From positions 1,116,001 to 1,180,000 of the forward strand of contig NZ_JALKBF010000001.1 of NCBI RefSeq assembly GCF_023016085.1: a stretch of DNA of 64,000 nucleotides, in the 5' to 3' direction. The position numbers were made by a program, and so were the translations under genes. Below the pieces are notes generated by a model. That model ran no database searches and was not told the DNA's origin. It worked only from the letters and a program-made list of their open reading frames with translations. Numbering within the stretch: the stretch's first letter is position 1; every line of letters begins with the position of its first letter. The DNA comes from Aliiroseovarius sp. F47248L (GTDB taxonomy: Bacteria; Pseudomonadota; Alphaproteobacteria; Rhodobacterales; Rhodobacteraceae). Positions 18,840 to 28,407 of this stretch are shown here, piece after piece.

Positions 18840-19606
18840 TTTTCCCAGTTTGGCCATATCGACCGATTTGTCTGATCTGTGCGGGGTAGAACGACTATAT
18901 ATGGTGGTCGATCTTCCGATGCGTGATGTGATCCCGTCCGGTAGGTGCGGATAATTGGAGCAGAGGGCGGATTGGATCGGTGTGGGGGATTGATTCTTTT
19001 CAAGGCGATCCAGTTTAGTAATTTCGACCTTCTACATGACGCATAGACGCCACACCTGACGCGCCCGACTGCCGGTTTTCCAGTGTTCGCTTATTTATTT
19101 CGTTTTCACCTGAATTCACGTGGTTTGCGCGATGCCGCCCAAAAACTGAGGTGACATGCGCCATCGCTTTGTATGTTCTGAATTGAGGTATCACTTCCCC
19201 TTTTTGGCGTAAGTTCGGTGATCACTTAGTAAAATCCGAAACCATCCACAGACACCTCTTGCCGAGGAATCAAATCGTTAACCCTGCGCTGGCTCAAACC
19301 CCAATCAAGGTCAACGAAAAAGAGTTGTGGATAGACCAGAAGTTTTTGTTGACCTGCTAGGGGTCGATACGTCACCTTGTGCGTGCTGGTCAACAAGCCA
19401 CAACATATAGTGGCGGCAGGTTACAGCGGGACAGTAAAAGAATTATGACACGATCTGATGGGTCGAACGAGACCGTGGTCGCCTATGGCGCGCTTCGGTG
19501 CGGGTTTTCTGTGTCTTTTCCGGTCCTTGCGATCAGCTAAATTTGGAAGGGTGAAGGCGTGCTCAGACACGCGACACCGCAGCGCACGAAGGATCGACGG
19601 GGCACT
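18840..19606 (+). promoter_or_regulatory. Large non-coding regulatory region upstream of nrdJ
   Basis: No credible gene is seen in these 767 bases. It contains GGTCAAC at 19309-19315, its inverse GTTGACC at 19348-19354, and GGTCAAC again at 19388-19394, with starts 39-40 bases apart. The last two belong to a longer inverted repeat (19346-19357 and 19385-19396, 11 of 12 matching). There are also TGTGGATAG (19326-19334), one base off a DnaA box, and GGTATCACTT (19187) with GGTGATCACTT (19217). No cobalamin riboswitch motif was recognised. Confidence 0.5.
19397..19414 (+). promoter_or_regulatory. Candidate NrdR box
   Basis: GCCACAACATATAGTGGC has perfect 5-bp arms (GCCAC/GTGGC) around an AT-rich centre and resembles the NrdR consensus acaCwATATaTwGtgt found before ribonucleotide reductase genes. 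Usually two boxes occur close together; only one is clear here. Confidence 0.55.
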
Positions 19607-22600
19607 ATGAAAATCGAACGCAAATTCACCAAAGCCGGAGCAGACGCCTACTCCGAGTTGGATTTCATCACCACAACATCTGAAATCCGTAACCCGGACG
19701 GCACGGTGGTTTTCAAACTGGACGCCTGCGAAGTGCCGGCGGACTGGAGCCAAGTTGCATCCGATGTGATTGCGCAGAAGTATTTTCGTAAAGCAGGTGT
19801 GCCAGCGGTGCTGAAACGCGTGAAAGAAAAAGGCGTTCCAGAATTTTTGTGGCGTTCGGTCCCGGACGACAAAGCACTGGCCGATTTGCCGAAGGAAGAC
19901 CGTTACGGCGGTGAAACCTCGGCCAAACAGGTGTTTGACCGTTTGGCAGGAGCATGGACATATTGGGGCTGGAAAGGTGGCTACTTTACCACCGAAGCCG
20001 ACGCCAAAGCGTATTTCGACGAAATGCGCCACATGTTGGCCAGCCAGCGTGCCGCGCCGAACTCGCCCCAGTGGTTCAACACCGGCCTGCATTGGGCCTA
20101 TGGTATCGACGGCCCGGCACAGGGTCACTACTATGTCGATCACAAGACCCGCAAGCTGACCAAATCCAAGTCCAGCTATGAGCATCCGCAGCCGCACGCC
20201 TGCTTCATCCAGTCAATCGGAGACGATCTGGTGGGCGACGGCGGTATCATGGACCTGTGGGTGCGCGAAGCCCGCCTGTTCAAATACGGCTCCGGCACCG
20301 GCACCAACTTCTCGTCGCTGCGCGCGGCAGATGAACCGCTGTCAGGTGGCGGCAAATCCTCGGGCCTGATGGGGTTCTTGAAAATCGGCGACCGAGCAGC
20401 AGGTGCAATCAAGTCGGGCGGCACCACACGCCGCGCTGCGAAGATGGTGATCGTGGACAGCGACCACCCGGACATTGAAGAATACATCAACTGGAAGGTC
20501 AAAGAAGAGCAGAAAGTAGCCTCGTTGGTCGCGGGCTCGAAGATGCACGAAGAGCATCTGAACCACATCTTTGCGGCGATCCGTTCGTGGGATGGGGCCG
20601 AGGAAGACGCTTATGATCCCAAGGTCAATGAAAACCTGAAGGACGTCATTCGGGCTGCGAAAAAGGTTGCGATCCCCGAGGTTTACGTCAAACGCGTGCT
20701 GGATTATGCCAAGCAGGGCTATGGCTCGATTGAGTTCCCGACATACGACACGGACTGGGATTCGGAAGCTTACGCGACCGTTTCCGGCCAAAACTCGAAC
20801 AACTCGGTTCGCGTCACTGATGCGTATCTGAAAGCCGTCGAAGCAGATGCTGATTGGGAACTGATCCGCCGCACCGATGGCTCGGTCGCCAAGACCATCA
20901 AGGCACGCGATTTGTGGGACCAGATCGGCCATGCAGCGTGGGCTTGTGCCGACCCCGGCATCCAGTATCACGACACGGTCAACGCGTGGCACACATGCCC
21001 CGAAGACGGTGCGATCCGCGGCTCGAACCCGTGCTCGGAATACATGTTCCTTGACGACACCGCCTGTAACCTGGCCTCGATGAACCTACTGACCTTCTTG
21101 GAAGAAGGCGTGTTCCAGGCTGAGGATTACATGCACGCCACCCGCCTGTGGACCATCACGCTGGAAATCTCGGTGATGATGGCGCAGTTCCCGTCGAAAG
21201 AGATTGCCGAACGAAGCTATGTCTTCCGCACGCTGGGTCTGGGCTATGCCAATATCGGCGGTCTTCTGATGAATATGGGCTATGGCTACGATTCGGCCGA
21301 GGGCCGCGCGATGTGCGGGGCGCTGACCGCGATCCTGTCAGGCGTATCATATGCCACATCTGCCGAAATGGCGGGCGAACTGGGTGCGTTCGAAGGGTTC
21401 GAGCGCAACAAGGAACACATGCTGCGTGTCATCCGCAACCACCGCACTGCGGCTTACGGCGCGACCGAGGGCTATGAGAACCTTGAGATCAAACCGCTGG
21501 CGCTGGATCACGCCAACTGTCCGGACGCCAAGCTGGTCGATCTGGCGATGGGCGCATGGGACGAGGCGCTGGCGCTGGGTGAAAAGCACGGCTACCGCAA
21601 CGCGCAGGTGTCTGTGATTGCACCGACGGGCACCATTGGTTTGGTCATGGACTGCGACACCACCGGGATCGAGCCCGATTTCGCGCTGGTGAAGTTCAAG
21701 AAACTGGCCGGGGGCGGATATTTCAAGATCATCAACCGCTCGGTCCCCGCAGCCCTTGAGAAGCTGGGCTATGCTTCGTCCGAGATTGAAGAGATCATCA
21801 GCTATGCCGTGGGTCATGGCACCCTTGGCAACGCGCCGGGGATCAACCACACGACGCTGATTGGGCACGGGTTCGGCCAAAACGAGATCGACAAAATCGA
21901 GGCGGCATTGCCATCGGCCTTCGACATCCGCTTCGTGTTCAACCAATGGACGCTGGGCGAGGAGTTCTGCACCAACGTGCTGGGCATCCCGACCGAGAAG
22001 CTGAACAACCCCGATTTCAGTCTGCTCAGCCACCTTGGTTTTACCCGCAAAGACATCGACGCGGCCAACGACCATGTGTGCGGCACGATGACGTTGGAAG
22101 GCGCGCCACACCTGAAGGAAGAGCATTACAGCGTCTTCGACTGCGCCAACCCGTGCGGCAAAAAAGGCAAGCGTTTCCTGAATGTTGACAGCCATATCTA
22201 TATGATGGCCGCCGCGCAGAGCTTCATTTCCGGCGCGATCTCTAAAACTATCAATATGGCAAATGATGCGACCATCGAAGACTGTCAGAAAGCGTATGAA
22301 CTCAGCTGGTCGCTGGGGATCAAGGCCAATGCGCTCTATCGTGATGGATCGAAGCTGAGCCAACCGCTGGCGGCTGCGCTGGTTGAAGATGATGAAGAAG
22401 CTGAAGAAATCCTCGCATCGGGTTCGACCCACGACAAAGCCGTGACACTGGCCGAGAAGATCATCGAGAAGATCGTCGTCAAGGAAGTTGCGCGGGGCCG
22501 TGAAAAGCTGCCCGAACGGCGCAAGGGATACACCCAAAAAGCCATCGTTGGTGGCCACAAGGTTTACCTGCGCACCGGCGAATACGAAGACGGCAATCTG

Positions 22601-23314
22601 GGCGAGATCTTCATCGACATGCACAAGGAAGGTGCGGGCTTCCGCGCGATGATGAACAACTTCGCCATCGCTGTTTCGGTTGGCCTGCAATATGGTGTGC
22701 CGCTGGAAGAGTTTGTGGATGCCTTCACCTTCACCAAGTTCGAACCGGCTGGCATGGTTCAGGGCAACGACTCGATCAAAAATGCGACGTCGATCCTTGA
22801 CTATATCTTCCGCGAACTGGCCGTGTCTTATCTGGACCGCACCGATCTGGCCCATGTGAAGCCTGAAGGGGCCAGCTTTGATGATCTGGGTCGTGGCGAA
22901 GAAGAAGGCGTGTCGAACGTCCAGGAGATGACGGAAACGGCTGCTACCAAGTCCTTGGAAGTGTTGAAACAAATCAGTTCGACCGGTTATCTGCGCAAAC
23001 GTATGCCGCAAGAACTGATGGTGCTGCAAGGCGGTGCAGACGCGGGGGGGACGGCTCTGACCGGTACCGATCCGGTTGGCGTTTTGAACGCGCTGGTGCC
23101 AGAAACAGCGGGCGTGAAAACCACCGTGACCGAAACATTAGTCAGTGAATCCGCCGTTTCGACCGGCACGATCAACAAGATCGACGCACGCACCAAGGCC
23201 AAGATGCAGGGATACGAGGGCGATCCTTGTGGCGAATGTGGCAACTACACGCTGGTGCGCAACGGCACCTGCATGAAATGCAACACCTGCGGATCGACCA
23301 CGGGCTGTAGCTAA
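19607..23314 (+). CDS. nrdJ: Vitamin B12-dependent (class II) ribonucleotide reductase
   Basis: Adenosylcobalamin-dependent ribonucleotide reductase, 1235 residues, which makes deoxyribonucleotides regardless of oxygen. Seen: [35 protein letters not shown] near residue 397, [20 protein letters not shown] near 472 (catalytic cysteine region), [20 protein letters not shown] near 672, and a C-terminal redox/zinc-like tail with [10 protein letters not shown] and [17 protein letters not shown] 19607 fits the family start MKIERKFTK. It is a monocistronic unit with an unusually long upstream region and structured 3' region. It is the only RNR in the window and depends on cobalamin, whose synthesis genes are at 37-41 and 55-57 kb. 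Confidence 0.97.
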   Translation: MKIERKFTKAGADAYSELDFITTTSEIRNPDGTVVFKLDACEVPADWSQVASDVIAQKYFRKAGVPAVLKRVKEKGVPEFLWRSVPDDKALADLPKEDRYGGETSAKQVFDRLAGAWTYWGWKGGYFTTEADAKAYFDEMRHMLASQRAAPNSPQWFNTGLHWAYGIDGPAQGHYYVDHKTRKLTKSKSSYEHPQPHACFIQSIGDDLVGDGGIMDLWVREARLFKYGSGTGTNFSSLRAADEPLSGGGKSSGLMGFLKIGDRAAGAIKSGGTTRRAAKMVIVDSDHPDIEEYINWKVKEEQKVASLVAGSKMHEEHLNHIFAAIRSWDGAEEDAYDPKVNENLKDVIRAAKKVAIPEVYVKRVLDYAKQGYGSIEFPTYDTDWDSEAYATVSGQNSNNSVRVTDAYLKAVEADADWELIRRTDGSVAKTIKARDLWDQIGHAAWACADPGIQYHDTVNAWHTCPEDGAIRGSNPCSEYMFLDDTACNLASMNLLTFLEEGVFQAEDYMHATRLWTITLEISVMMAQFPSKEIAERSYVFRTLGLGYANIGGLLMNMGYGYDSAEGRAMCGALTAILSGVSYATSAEMAGELGAFEGFERNKEHMLRVIRNHRTAAYGATEGYENLEIKPLALDHANCPDAKLVDLAMGAWDEALALGEKHGYRNAQVSVIAPTGTIGLVMDCDTTGIEPDFALVKFKKLAGGGYFKIINRSVPAALEKLGYASSEIEEIISYAVGHGTLGNAPGINHTTLIGHGFGQNEIDKIEAALPSAFDIRFVFNQWTLGEEFCTNVLGIPTEKLNNPDFSLLSHLGFTRKDIDAANDHVCGTMTLEGAPHLKEEHYSVFDCANPCGKKGKRFLNVDSHIYMMAAAQSFISGAISKTINMANDATIEDCQKAYELSWSLGIKANALYRDGSKLSQPLAAALVEDDEEAEEILASGSTHDKAVTLAEKIIEKIVVKEVARGREKLPERRKGYTQKAIVGGHKVYLRTGEYEDGNLGEIFIDMHKEGAGFRAMMNNFAIAVSVGLQYGVPLEEFVDAFTFTKFEPAGMVQGNDSIKNATSILDYIFRELAVSYLDRTDLAHVKPEGASFDDLGRGEEEGVSNVQEMTETAATKSLEVLKQISSTGYLRKRMPQELMVLQGGADAGGTALTGTDPVGVLNALVPETAGVKTTVTETLVSESAVSTGTINKIDARTKAKMQGYEGDPCGECGNYTLVRNGTCMKCNTCGSTTGCS

Positions 23315-23320
23315 GAGATC

Positions 23321-23419
23321 GCCGGGTGCGTCTACGTCCCAAGGGATGTGCCCGGCAGACATGAGAGGGCGTTCTTGCGTTCACCCTCTATTGTAACACG
23401 GGGCGGGTGCGCTCGCCCC
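23321..23419 (+). other. Structured nrdJ 3' untranslated region
   Basis: Three successive potential stem-loops precede the terminator: GCCGGG...CCCGGC (23321-23356, with inner TCCC-AA-GGGA), AGAGGG...CCCTCT (23364-23389) and GGGGCG...CGCCCC (23400-23419). There is no open reading frame of note. The rest of the gap to the next gene (23520-23750) shows no clear feature. Confidence 0.4.
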
Positions 23420-23488
23420 CTGACGCGGATAGGGCCGCAGGCAAAAACATGACCGGGCGGTACTAATCACGAGCCTTATCAGCGAAAC

Positions 23489-23519
23489 TGGGGTGCCCTT
23501 GGGCACCCCATTCTTTTTT
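23489..23519 (+). terminator. Intrinsic terminator of nrdJ
   Basis: TGGGGTGCCC and GGGCACCCCA form a perfect 10-bp stem with a two-base loop, followed by TTCTTTTTT. Confidence 0.88.
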
Positions 23520-23750
23520 GGAATTCCATCAATGGCGGACACGGTAGAGAGCGCCGTGATCCAACATTGATTCTAAACGATCCGAAGCGATGGTTGACGT
23601 TACGGCATCAATGCGGGCTGTTCGCGTTGATTGAGGCCAAAAACAACTCAGCGTAAGAAAATAAGTGGCCGGTTTCTTTCCATAGGCGAATATTTGCCCT
23701 GTTCCTGCCATATCCAGCCGATAAAATATCCACCAGAAGTGGAGAAATAA

Positions 23751-24068
23751 ATGCTGGGGATAATCCTTTGGTACAACGCCGAAAAGAGCGTTGGCTTGGT
23801 CTGGTGTGAAGATCAGGGGCCGCTGGCGTTCATCGGCCCTGAAGTTGTTGCACCTCAAGGCGTTGACAGTCTGCAACGCGGATCGCAGATTTGGTTCGGT
23901 TTTAATGAGGCCAATGGATTTCGCACGGTCAGCCGCATCGAAGCGGTTAGCGTGGTTATGGGCGGGATCGACCCGGCACAAGTCCTTTGCAACTTTGAAA
24001 GGACTGAAACTGACGGGCTAGAGTTCGACAGCACGGATATGCGATCTGTTTTGCGGGTCGTGGCCTGA
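23751..24068 (+). CDS. Small protein with cold-shock-like OB-fold, divergent
   Basis: A 105-residue protein without signal peptide or membrane segment. GGAGA precedes the ATG. Residues 4-66 read like a divergent cold-shock domain: ILWYNAEKSVGLV aligns with the usual KWFNAEKGFGFI, LAFIGPEVV with the RNP2 strand, and LQRGSQIWFGFNEANGF with the final strands. The nucleic-acid-binding aromatics of RNP1 and the RNP2 histidine are missing, so RNA binding may be lost or altered. This is inference from pattern; the family is not named. It stands alone between two terminators. Confidence 0.65.
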   Translation: MLGIILWYNAEKSVGLVWCEDQGPLAFIGPEVVAPQGVDSLQRGSQIWFGFNEANGFRTVSRIEAVSVVMGGIDPAQVLCNFERTETDGLEFDSTDMRSVLRVVA

Positions 24069-24118
24069 GCCGCAGCGGACCAATCCAACACAACCAAAGG
24101 GTCGCTTGTGCTATAGGA

Positions 24119-24147
24119 AACGCCCGTTAATGGACTTAACGGGCGTT
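24119..24147. terminator. Bidirectional hairpin between the small protein gene and ilvH
   Basis: AACGCCCGTTAA (24119-24130) and TTAACGGGCGTT (24136-24147) form a perfect 12-bp stem with a five-base loop between two convergent genes. The T runs are short, so termination is likely but not certain. Confidence 0.65.
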
Positions 24148-24166
24148 CCAATCGTTTGAGTTTGGA

Positions 24167-24733
24167 CTACTCCGTTGCACCACGCGACAGGGCAGCAACC
24201 CCGGTGCGAGCCACTTCGATCAAACCAAGCGGGCGCATCAATTCGGCAAAAGCCGAGATCTTCTCGGTCGTGCCGGTGATCTCGAATACAAAACTATCGA
24301 GGGTCGAATCCACTACATTGGCGCGGAAAATATCTGCCAGTCGCAACGCTTCAACACGCTTGTCGCCAGACCCTTCCACTTTGAACAACGCCAGTTCGCG
24401 CTCGACCGCGGGGCCTTCAACAGTCAGATCATGCACATCATGCACCGGCACGATACGTCCCAGCTGTGCTTTGATTTGCACAATTACAGCGGGCGTTCCA
24501 GAGGTCACAACCGTGATCCGCGACAGGTGGCCCAGATGATCAACTTCGGCCACGGTCAAGCTTTCGATGTTGTATCCCCGGCCGGAAAACAGCCCGATCA
24601 CGCGGGCCAGAACACCCGCTTCGTTGTCGACAATGATCGCCAACGTGTGGCGTTCGATCTCATCTGAATTGGGATCGCGCAGGTCATAGGCTGATTTCCG
24701 TGACGAGCCTTTTTTGATCTTAAGTGCAGACAT
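24167..24733 (-). CDS. ilvH: Acetolactate synthase, small (regulatory) subunit
   Basis: Regulatory subunit of acetohydroxyacid synthase, 188 residues, which confers valine feedback. An ACT domain begins with RHTLAIIVDNEAGVLARVIG and SGRGYNIESLTVAEVD, and the C-terminal domain with KVEGSGDKRVEALRLADIF follows. It lies 13 bases after ilvI, so both are expressed from the attenuated ilv promoter at 26.7 kb. Confidence 0.95.
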   Translation of the reverse strand: MSALKIKKGSSRKSAYDLRDPNSDEIERHTLAIIVDNEAGVLARVIGLFSGRGYNIESLTVAEVDHLGHLSRITVVTSGTPAVIVQIKAQLGRIVPVHDVHDLTVEGPAVERELALFKVEGSGDKRVEALRLADIFRANVVDSTLDSFVFEITGTTEKISAFAELMRPLGLIEVARTGVAALSRGATE

Positions 24734-24746
24734 TTACAGACCCTCC

Positions 24747-26501
24747 TTAAACCAGCGTCGCGCCTGAGGAGCCGATGACGCCCTGCGTCTCGGCTTCGCC
24801 CAGAAGCATCTTGTTGTGCGGCTCTCCCGACGGGATCATCGGGAAGCAGTTTGCGTGTTTTTCGACCAGAACGTCCAGAATGAACGGGCCGTCATAGTCC
24901 AGCATTTCCTGAATGGCGTCGTCCAACTCGGCCGGGTCCGACACCTGCCGACCCTTGCAACCAAATGCTTCCGCCAGTTTCACGAAATCGGGCAGGCTTT
25001 CCGACCAGCTGTGCGAATAGCGCTCGCCGTGCAAAAGCTCCTGCCACTGGCGCACCATACCAAGACGTTCGTTGTTCAGGATGAACTGTTTGATGGGCGC
25101 GCGGAATTGAACGGCGGTGCCCATTTCCTGCATGTTCATCAGCCAGCTTGCATCACCGGCCACGTTAATCACGCAGGCATCCGGGTGTGCGATTTGTGCG
25201 CCAAGCGAAGCGGGCAGGCCATAGCCCATGGTGCCCAGTCCGCCCGAGGTCAGCCAACGGTTGGGGTCGTTGAAGCCCAGAAACTGAGCCGCCCACATCT
25301 GGTGCTGCCCCACTTCGGTGGCCACATAGCGATCCTTGTCCTTGGTCAGAGCCTCAAGGCGTTCCATCGCGTACTGTGGTTGAATGACCTTTTCGTCCGG
25401 TTGATAGGCCAGGCAGTCACGGCCGCGCCATTCGTCGATCTTGGCGATCCAGCTCGCCAGTGCATCGCCATTCGTTTTGCGGCCGCGCGCTTTCCAGATT
25501 TTCAGCATATCTTCAAGCACATGGCCGACGTCACCGATGATCGGAATTTCGACATGGATGACTTTGTTGATCGAGCTGGGATCAATGTCGATATGCGCCT
25601 TTTTCGAACCGGGGCTGAATGCGTCGATGCGTCCGGTGATCCGGTCATCGAACCGCGCGCCGACGCAGATCATCAGGTCGCAATCATGCATTGCCATGTT
25701 TGCTTCATAAAGCCCGTGCATTCCCAACATGCCCAGCCAGTGCTTTCCATTGGCAGGGTAAGCCCCTAGTCCCATCAGGGTCGAGGTGATGGGAAAACCG
25801 GTGGCATCAACCAGTTCGCGAAGCAGTTGGCACGCCTCGGGGCCGGAATTGATTACGCCTCCACCGGTATAGAAAACCGGGCGCTTGGCTGTTTCCATCG
25901 CCGCCACCAGTTCGGTGATGGCGTCAATGTCGCCGCGCAACTGCGGCGCATAGTGGCTGGTCTCGACCTTCGCAGGTGAGGTGTAGTCCCCGGTGGCAAA
26001 CTGCACGTCTTTCGGAATGTCCACCAGCGTCGGCCCGGGACGACCGGCAGTCGCCACGTGGAACGCCTCGTGGATCACAGCAGACAGCTTGTCCGTTTCC
26101 TTTACCAGCCAGTTGTGTTTGGTGCAGGGGCGGGTGATGCCCACCGTGTCGGCTTCCTGAAACCCGTCTGTGCCGATCATGAAGGTCGGCACCTGTCCGG
26201 TCAGCACGATGATCGGGATCGAATCCAGCAGCGCGTCGGTCAGGCCTGTCACCGCGTTTGTCGCGCCGGGGCCAGAGGTGACAAGAACAACACCCGGCTT
26301 GCCGGTCGAGCGGGCATAACCTTCGGCTGCGTGCACAGCGCCTTGTTCGTGACGTACCAGAATATGGCGAATGTCATTTTGCTGAAAAATCTCGTCATAG
26401 ATCGGCAGGACAGCGCCCCCCGGATAGCCGAATACTGTGTCGACACCCTGATCCTTCAGGGCTTGTACCACCATTTTCGCTCCGGTCATTTGACGTGTCA
26501 T
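24747..26501 (-). CDS. ilvI: Acetolactate synthase, large (catalytic) subunit
   Basis: Thiamine-diphosphate enzyme, 584 residues, that condenses pyruvate with pyruvate or 2-oxobutyrate in isoleucine, valine and leucine synthesis. Seen: [15 protein letters not shown], the catalytic Glu52 in [14 protein letters not shown], the FAD/central domain, and the ThDP/Mg motif starting at [18 protein letters not shown] and ending near [16 protein letters not shown] 26501 follows GGAGAGAG. Upstream is a leader peptide and attenuator; downstream is ilvH after 13 bases. Confidence 0.96.
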   Translation of the reverse strand: MTRQMTGAKMVVQALKDQGVDTVFGYPGGAVLPIYDEIFQQNDIRHILVRHEQGAVHAAEGYARSTGKPGVVLVTSGPGATNAVTGLTDALLDSIPIIVLTGQVPTFMIGTDGFQEADTVGITRPCTKHNWLVKETDKLSAVIHEAFHVATAGRPGPTLVDIPKDVQFATGDYTSPAKVETSHYAPQLRGDIDAITELVAAMETAKRPVFYTGGGVINSGPEACQLLRELVDATGFPITSTLMGLGAYPANGKHWLGMLGMHGLYEANMAMHDCDLMICVGARFDDRITGRIDAFSPGSKKAHIDIDPSSINKVIHVEIPIIGDVGHVLEDMLKIWKARGRKTNGDALASWIAKIDEWRGRDCLAYQPDEKVIQPQYAMERLEALTKDKDRYVATEVGQHQMWAAQFLGFNDPNRWLTSGGLGTMGYGLPASLGAQIAHPDACVINVAGDASWLMNMQEMGTAVQFRAPIKQFILNNERLGMVRQWQELLHGERYSHSWSESLPDFVKLAEAFGCKGRQVSDPAELDDAIQEMLDYDGPFILDVLVEKHANCFPMIPSGEPHNKMLLGEAETQGVIGSSGATLV

Positions 26502-26531
26502 CACTCTCTCCGTTCCACGTGCGTTCTTCAT

Positions 26532-26597
26532 AAAAAAGCCCCCGATCTTCGGGGGCGCATGGGGATCCTATATGGTTCCGTTACCGGCCCATGCGCC
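26532..26597 (-). promoter_or_regulatory. Transcription attenuator of ilvIH
   Basis: On the minus strand GCCCCCGA and TCGGGGGC (plus 26538-26556) form an 8-bp hairpin followed by six T (26532-26537): an intrinsic terminator 30 bases before ilvI. GGCGCATGGG (plus 26588-26597) is perfectly complementary to CCCATGCGCC (26554-26563), which overlaps the left arm of the terminator stem, so the two structures exclude each other. The first segment overlaps the end of a Val/Leu-rich leader peptide. Confidence 0.82.
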
Positions 26598-26628
26598 ATT
26601 TCCTTACAAGTACGAGGACGCTGCACAT
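26581..26628 (-). CDS. ilvL: ilv leader peptide, 15 residues
   Basis: A short reading frame coding MCSVLVLVRKWRMGR, with five consecutive branched-chain codons (GTC CTC GTA CTT GTA) at positions 4-8. AAGGA lies ten bases upstream of the ATG. Its stop codon is within the region that forms the antiterminator, as in classical amino acid attenuators: stalling at Val/Leu codons would favour antitermination. The assignment rests on composition and position; the symbol is used by analogy. Confidence 0.75.
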   Translation of the reverse strand: MCSVLVLVRKWRMGR

Positions 26629-26694
26629 TGCAACACATTCCTTAGCCTTGCCCACCCGGTTTGTATGTGGGGCTTCTTGACAATAGTGGCGCGA

Positions 26695-26722
26695 CATTAT
26701 GAGGGGGGGGATGGGGCGTCAA
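26695..26722 (-). promoter_or_regulatory. Promoter of the ilv leader
   Basis: On the minus strand TTGACG (plus 26717-26722) and ATAATG (plus 26695-26700) are separated by 16 bases that contain a run of eight C. The site is about 65 bases before the leader peptide start, a distance suited to an attenuated transcript. Confidence 0.6.
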
Positions 26723-26854
26723 CCGTGAAAAGAGCGAATAAAGTGTCGCAGTAACCGTTTTTTTGGAATTTTAGGGCGATTCTGAGGTGGGTTGACGCAA
26801 CTAATGGAAAGGAGAGGTCTGAATCCCAGATTTTTCCTGAGCGTCGACCATTTC

Positions 26855-27706
26855 CTAGCTGCCGCCGGAACGTACCGTATCGGGCAAGGTAATGCTGGCA
26901 ACCTGTTCCGCAATCGGATCGGTTGATAGGGGGTGCAGTTCGGAGGTGTAATCTTCATCCCCATGCAGTGCGGTCCATTGCCCCTGGCGATAGATCTCAA
27001 GTGCCGAAAACTTGGCTTTGTAATCCATCTTCGGGCTGCCTGGCACCCAATAGCCAAGATAGACGTAAGGCAGACCAGCCTCGCGGGCGATCTGGATGTG
27101 ATCCAGGATCATATGCGTACCAAGCGAGGTTTTGTTGCGGTCGGGGTCATAGAAGGAATAGACCATCGACAAGCCGTCATCCAACACATCGGTCAGGCAT
27201 ACGGCGCGCAAAGGTCCGGTGGGCTCGTCTCCCGAATCCTGATCCACGCCGCGTTCGGAATACTCGATCACGCGGCTTTTGATCGGGGTTTCTTCGATCA
27301 TCGCGGCAAATTCAAACACATCCATGTCTGCCATGCCGCCATCGGCGTGTCGGGTGTCCAGATAGCGGCGGAACAGTTCATATTGATCCTCGCTGGCCCA
27401 CGGGGCGCGGGCGCGGCGTTCCAGATCACCGTTGCGCTTCATCGTGCGACGCTGGCCCTTTGTCGGCTCGAAATCCGCGACGCGGATGCGGGCGGACAGG
27501 CAGGCCGAACATTCAGCGCAAGAAGGGCGATAGAGCACATTCTGCGAGCGGCGAAAGCCTTGCTTGGACAGGGTGTCATTCAGGGTGCTTGCGTGTTCGC
27601 CTTGTAGAGCGGTGAACAGCTTACGTTCCATCCGACCGTTCAGGTAAGGACATTCCTGCGGCGCGGTCACATAGAACTGGGGTGCAAGCGGTAATGTATG
27701 GCGCAT
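26855..27706 (-). CDS. bpt: Aspartate/glutamate leucyl-tRNA-protein transferase
   Basis: Aminoacyl-tRNA-protein transferase of the Bpt/Ate family, about 283 residues, which adds leucine (bacterial Bpt) to N-terminal Asp or Glu of proteins, marking them for the ClpS/ClpAP N-end-rule pathway. Seen: [22 protein letters not shown], the cysteine pair in [14 protein letters not shown], and [23 protein letters not shown] 27706 (MRHTLPLAP) is preferred over the upstream TTG at 27727. It is expressed apart from the ilv operon downstream. Confidence 0.92.
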   Translation of the reverse strand: MRHTLPLAPQFYVTAPQECPYLNGRMERKLFTALQGEHASTLNDTLSKQGFRRSQNVLYRPSCAECSACLSARIRVADFEPTKGQRRTMKRNGDLERRARAPWASEDQYELFRRYLDTRHADGGMADMDVFEFAAMIEETPIKSRVIEYSERGVDQDSGDEPTGPLRAVCLTDVLDDGLSMVYSFYDPDRNKTSLGTHMILDHIQIAREAGLPYVYLGYWVPGSPKMDYKAKFSALEIYRQGQWTALHGDEDYTSELHPLSTDPIAEQVASITLPDTVRSGGS

Positions 27707-27786
27707 GACACTTTCGAGATTGCTCAAGTGATCAAAAGTTAGCCCGGACAGCCGGATCGGGCAAGTCCCCGTCAGTTATAAGGTAA

Positions 27787-27810
27787 ATGTGGCGCGCAGC
27801 GGCACCACAT
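27787..27810 (-). terminator. Possible weak terminator after the RDD gene
   Basis: ATGTGG (27787-27792) and CCACAT (27805-27810) can pair; on the minus strand the stem is followed by TTTACC. The loop has further partial pairing. Weak evidence. Confidence 0.3.
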
Positions 27811-27825
27811 AGTCTTCATGGGTGA

Positions 27826-28314
27826 TCAGCGACCGGCGGCGCGGTTCACTGCGGCTGTGCCCAGCATCATGTCTGACAGACCTTGCCCGCGCGGCGTGGT
27901 GAACATCATCACGATCGAGATCATCTGCACGACAAAGGTCGACATCGACACGAAATACCCCAACGTGTGCAGGGCGGAGGTGGTGCGGTCAAAACGTTCG
28001 CCGCGGTGGTTTCGCAACTCGATCGCGGTCAGGCGCATCCCCAGCGTGGCTGACGCGTTCGATAGGGTGGTGACGCGATAGACGAAGCTGACCGCCAGAT
28101 AGATCAGCCCCCACAGGAAAAACCCGATCCCGAGGGTCAAAAGGCTGATCAGTACGCAGATTGCAGCAATCAGCACTACATCGATGAACCAGGCAAACAA
28201 GCGCTTCAGGGTGACGTCTTCATAGAACTCGGCCTGCGTGTCAGGGTCGGGTAGGCCCCAATAGGGACGGCGACCGTTTTCATCTCGGTTATAAGCATGA
28301 GAGAATTCAGACAT
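27826..28314 (-). CDS. RDD family membrane protein
   Basis: A 162-residue inner-membrane protein of the RDD family. The eponymous region is KRLFAWFIDVVLIAAICVL in the first membrane segment, and a second pair of segments includes GIGFFLWGLIYLAVSFVYR; TLGMRLTAIELRNHRGE and GLSDMMLGTAAV are family text. Function is mostly unknown, with a few members linked to ion transport. ATG 28314 follows CAGGA. It lies 93 bases after the DUF2852 gene on the same strand, with a strong hairpin in that gap. Confidence 0.88.
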   Translation of the reverse strand: MSEFSHAYNRDENGRRPYWGLPDPDTQAEFYEDVTLKRLFAWFIDVVLIAAICVLISLLTLGIGFFLWGLIYLAVSFVYRVTTLSNASATLGMRLTAIELRNHRGERFDRTTSALHTLGYFVSMSTFVVQMISIVMMFTTPRGQGLSDMMLGTAAVNRAAGR

Positions 28315-28349
28315 AATCAATCCTGTATGCATGTGCTGGTCAGCAGGTA

Positions 28350-28375
28350 ACCCGGCCCATCTTCGCGGGCCGGGT
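28350..28375 (-). other. Intercistronic GC-rich hairpin
   Basis: ACCCGGCCC (28350-28358) and GGGCCGGGT (28367-28375) form a perfect 9-bp stem with an eight-base loop between the DUF2852 and RDD genes. There is no T run downstream, so it may be a processing or partial termination site. Confidence 0.5.
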
Positions 28376-28407
28376 GGGGCTGTCACTTATATGTGCCAGC
28401 ATTCAGT

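Noticed and set aside
18891..18909. ACTATATATGGTG sequence resembling a second NrdR box
   Set aside because: It is only partly palindromic and about 500 bases from the clear box; paired NrdR boxes are normally close together.
18643..19003. Minus-strand frames across the tRNA-Pro gene containing GTARFELAT / [10 protein letters not shown]
   Set aside because: These are the well-known spurious translations of tRNA genes; the tRNA itself explains the sequence.
18840..19606. Cobalamin riboswitch upstream of B12-dependent nrdJ or the cob genes
   Set aside because: No B12-box-like sequence was found by eye here or before cobA, cbiD, cobS, or cobT; a covariance search would be decisive.
21347..23029. 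560-codon open frame antisense to nrdJ
   Set aside because: Same reason: high-GC antisense shadow of a confidently identified gene.
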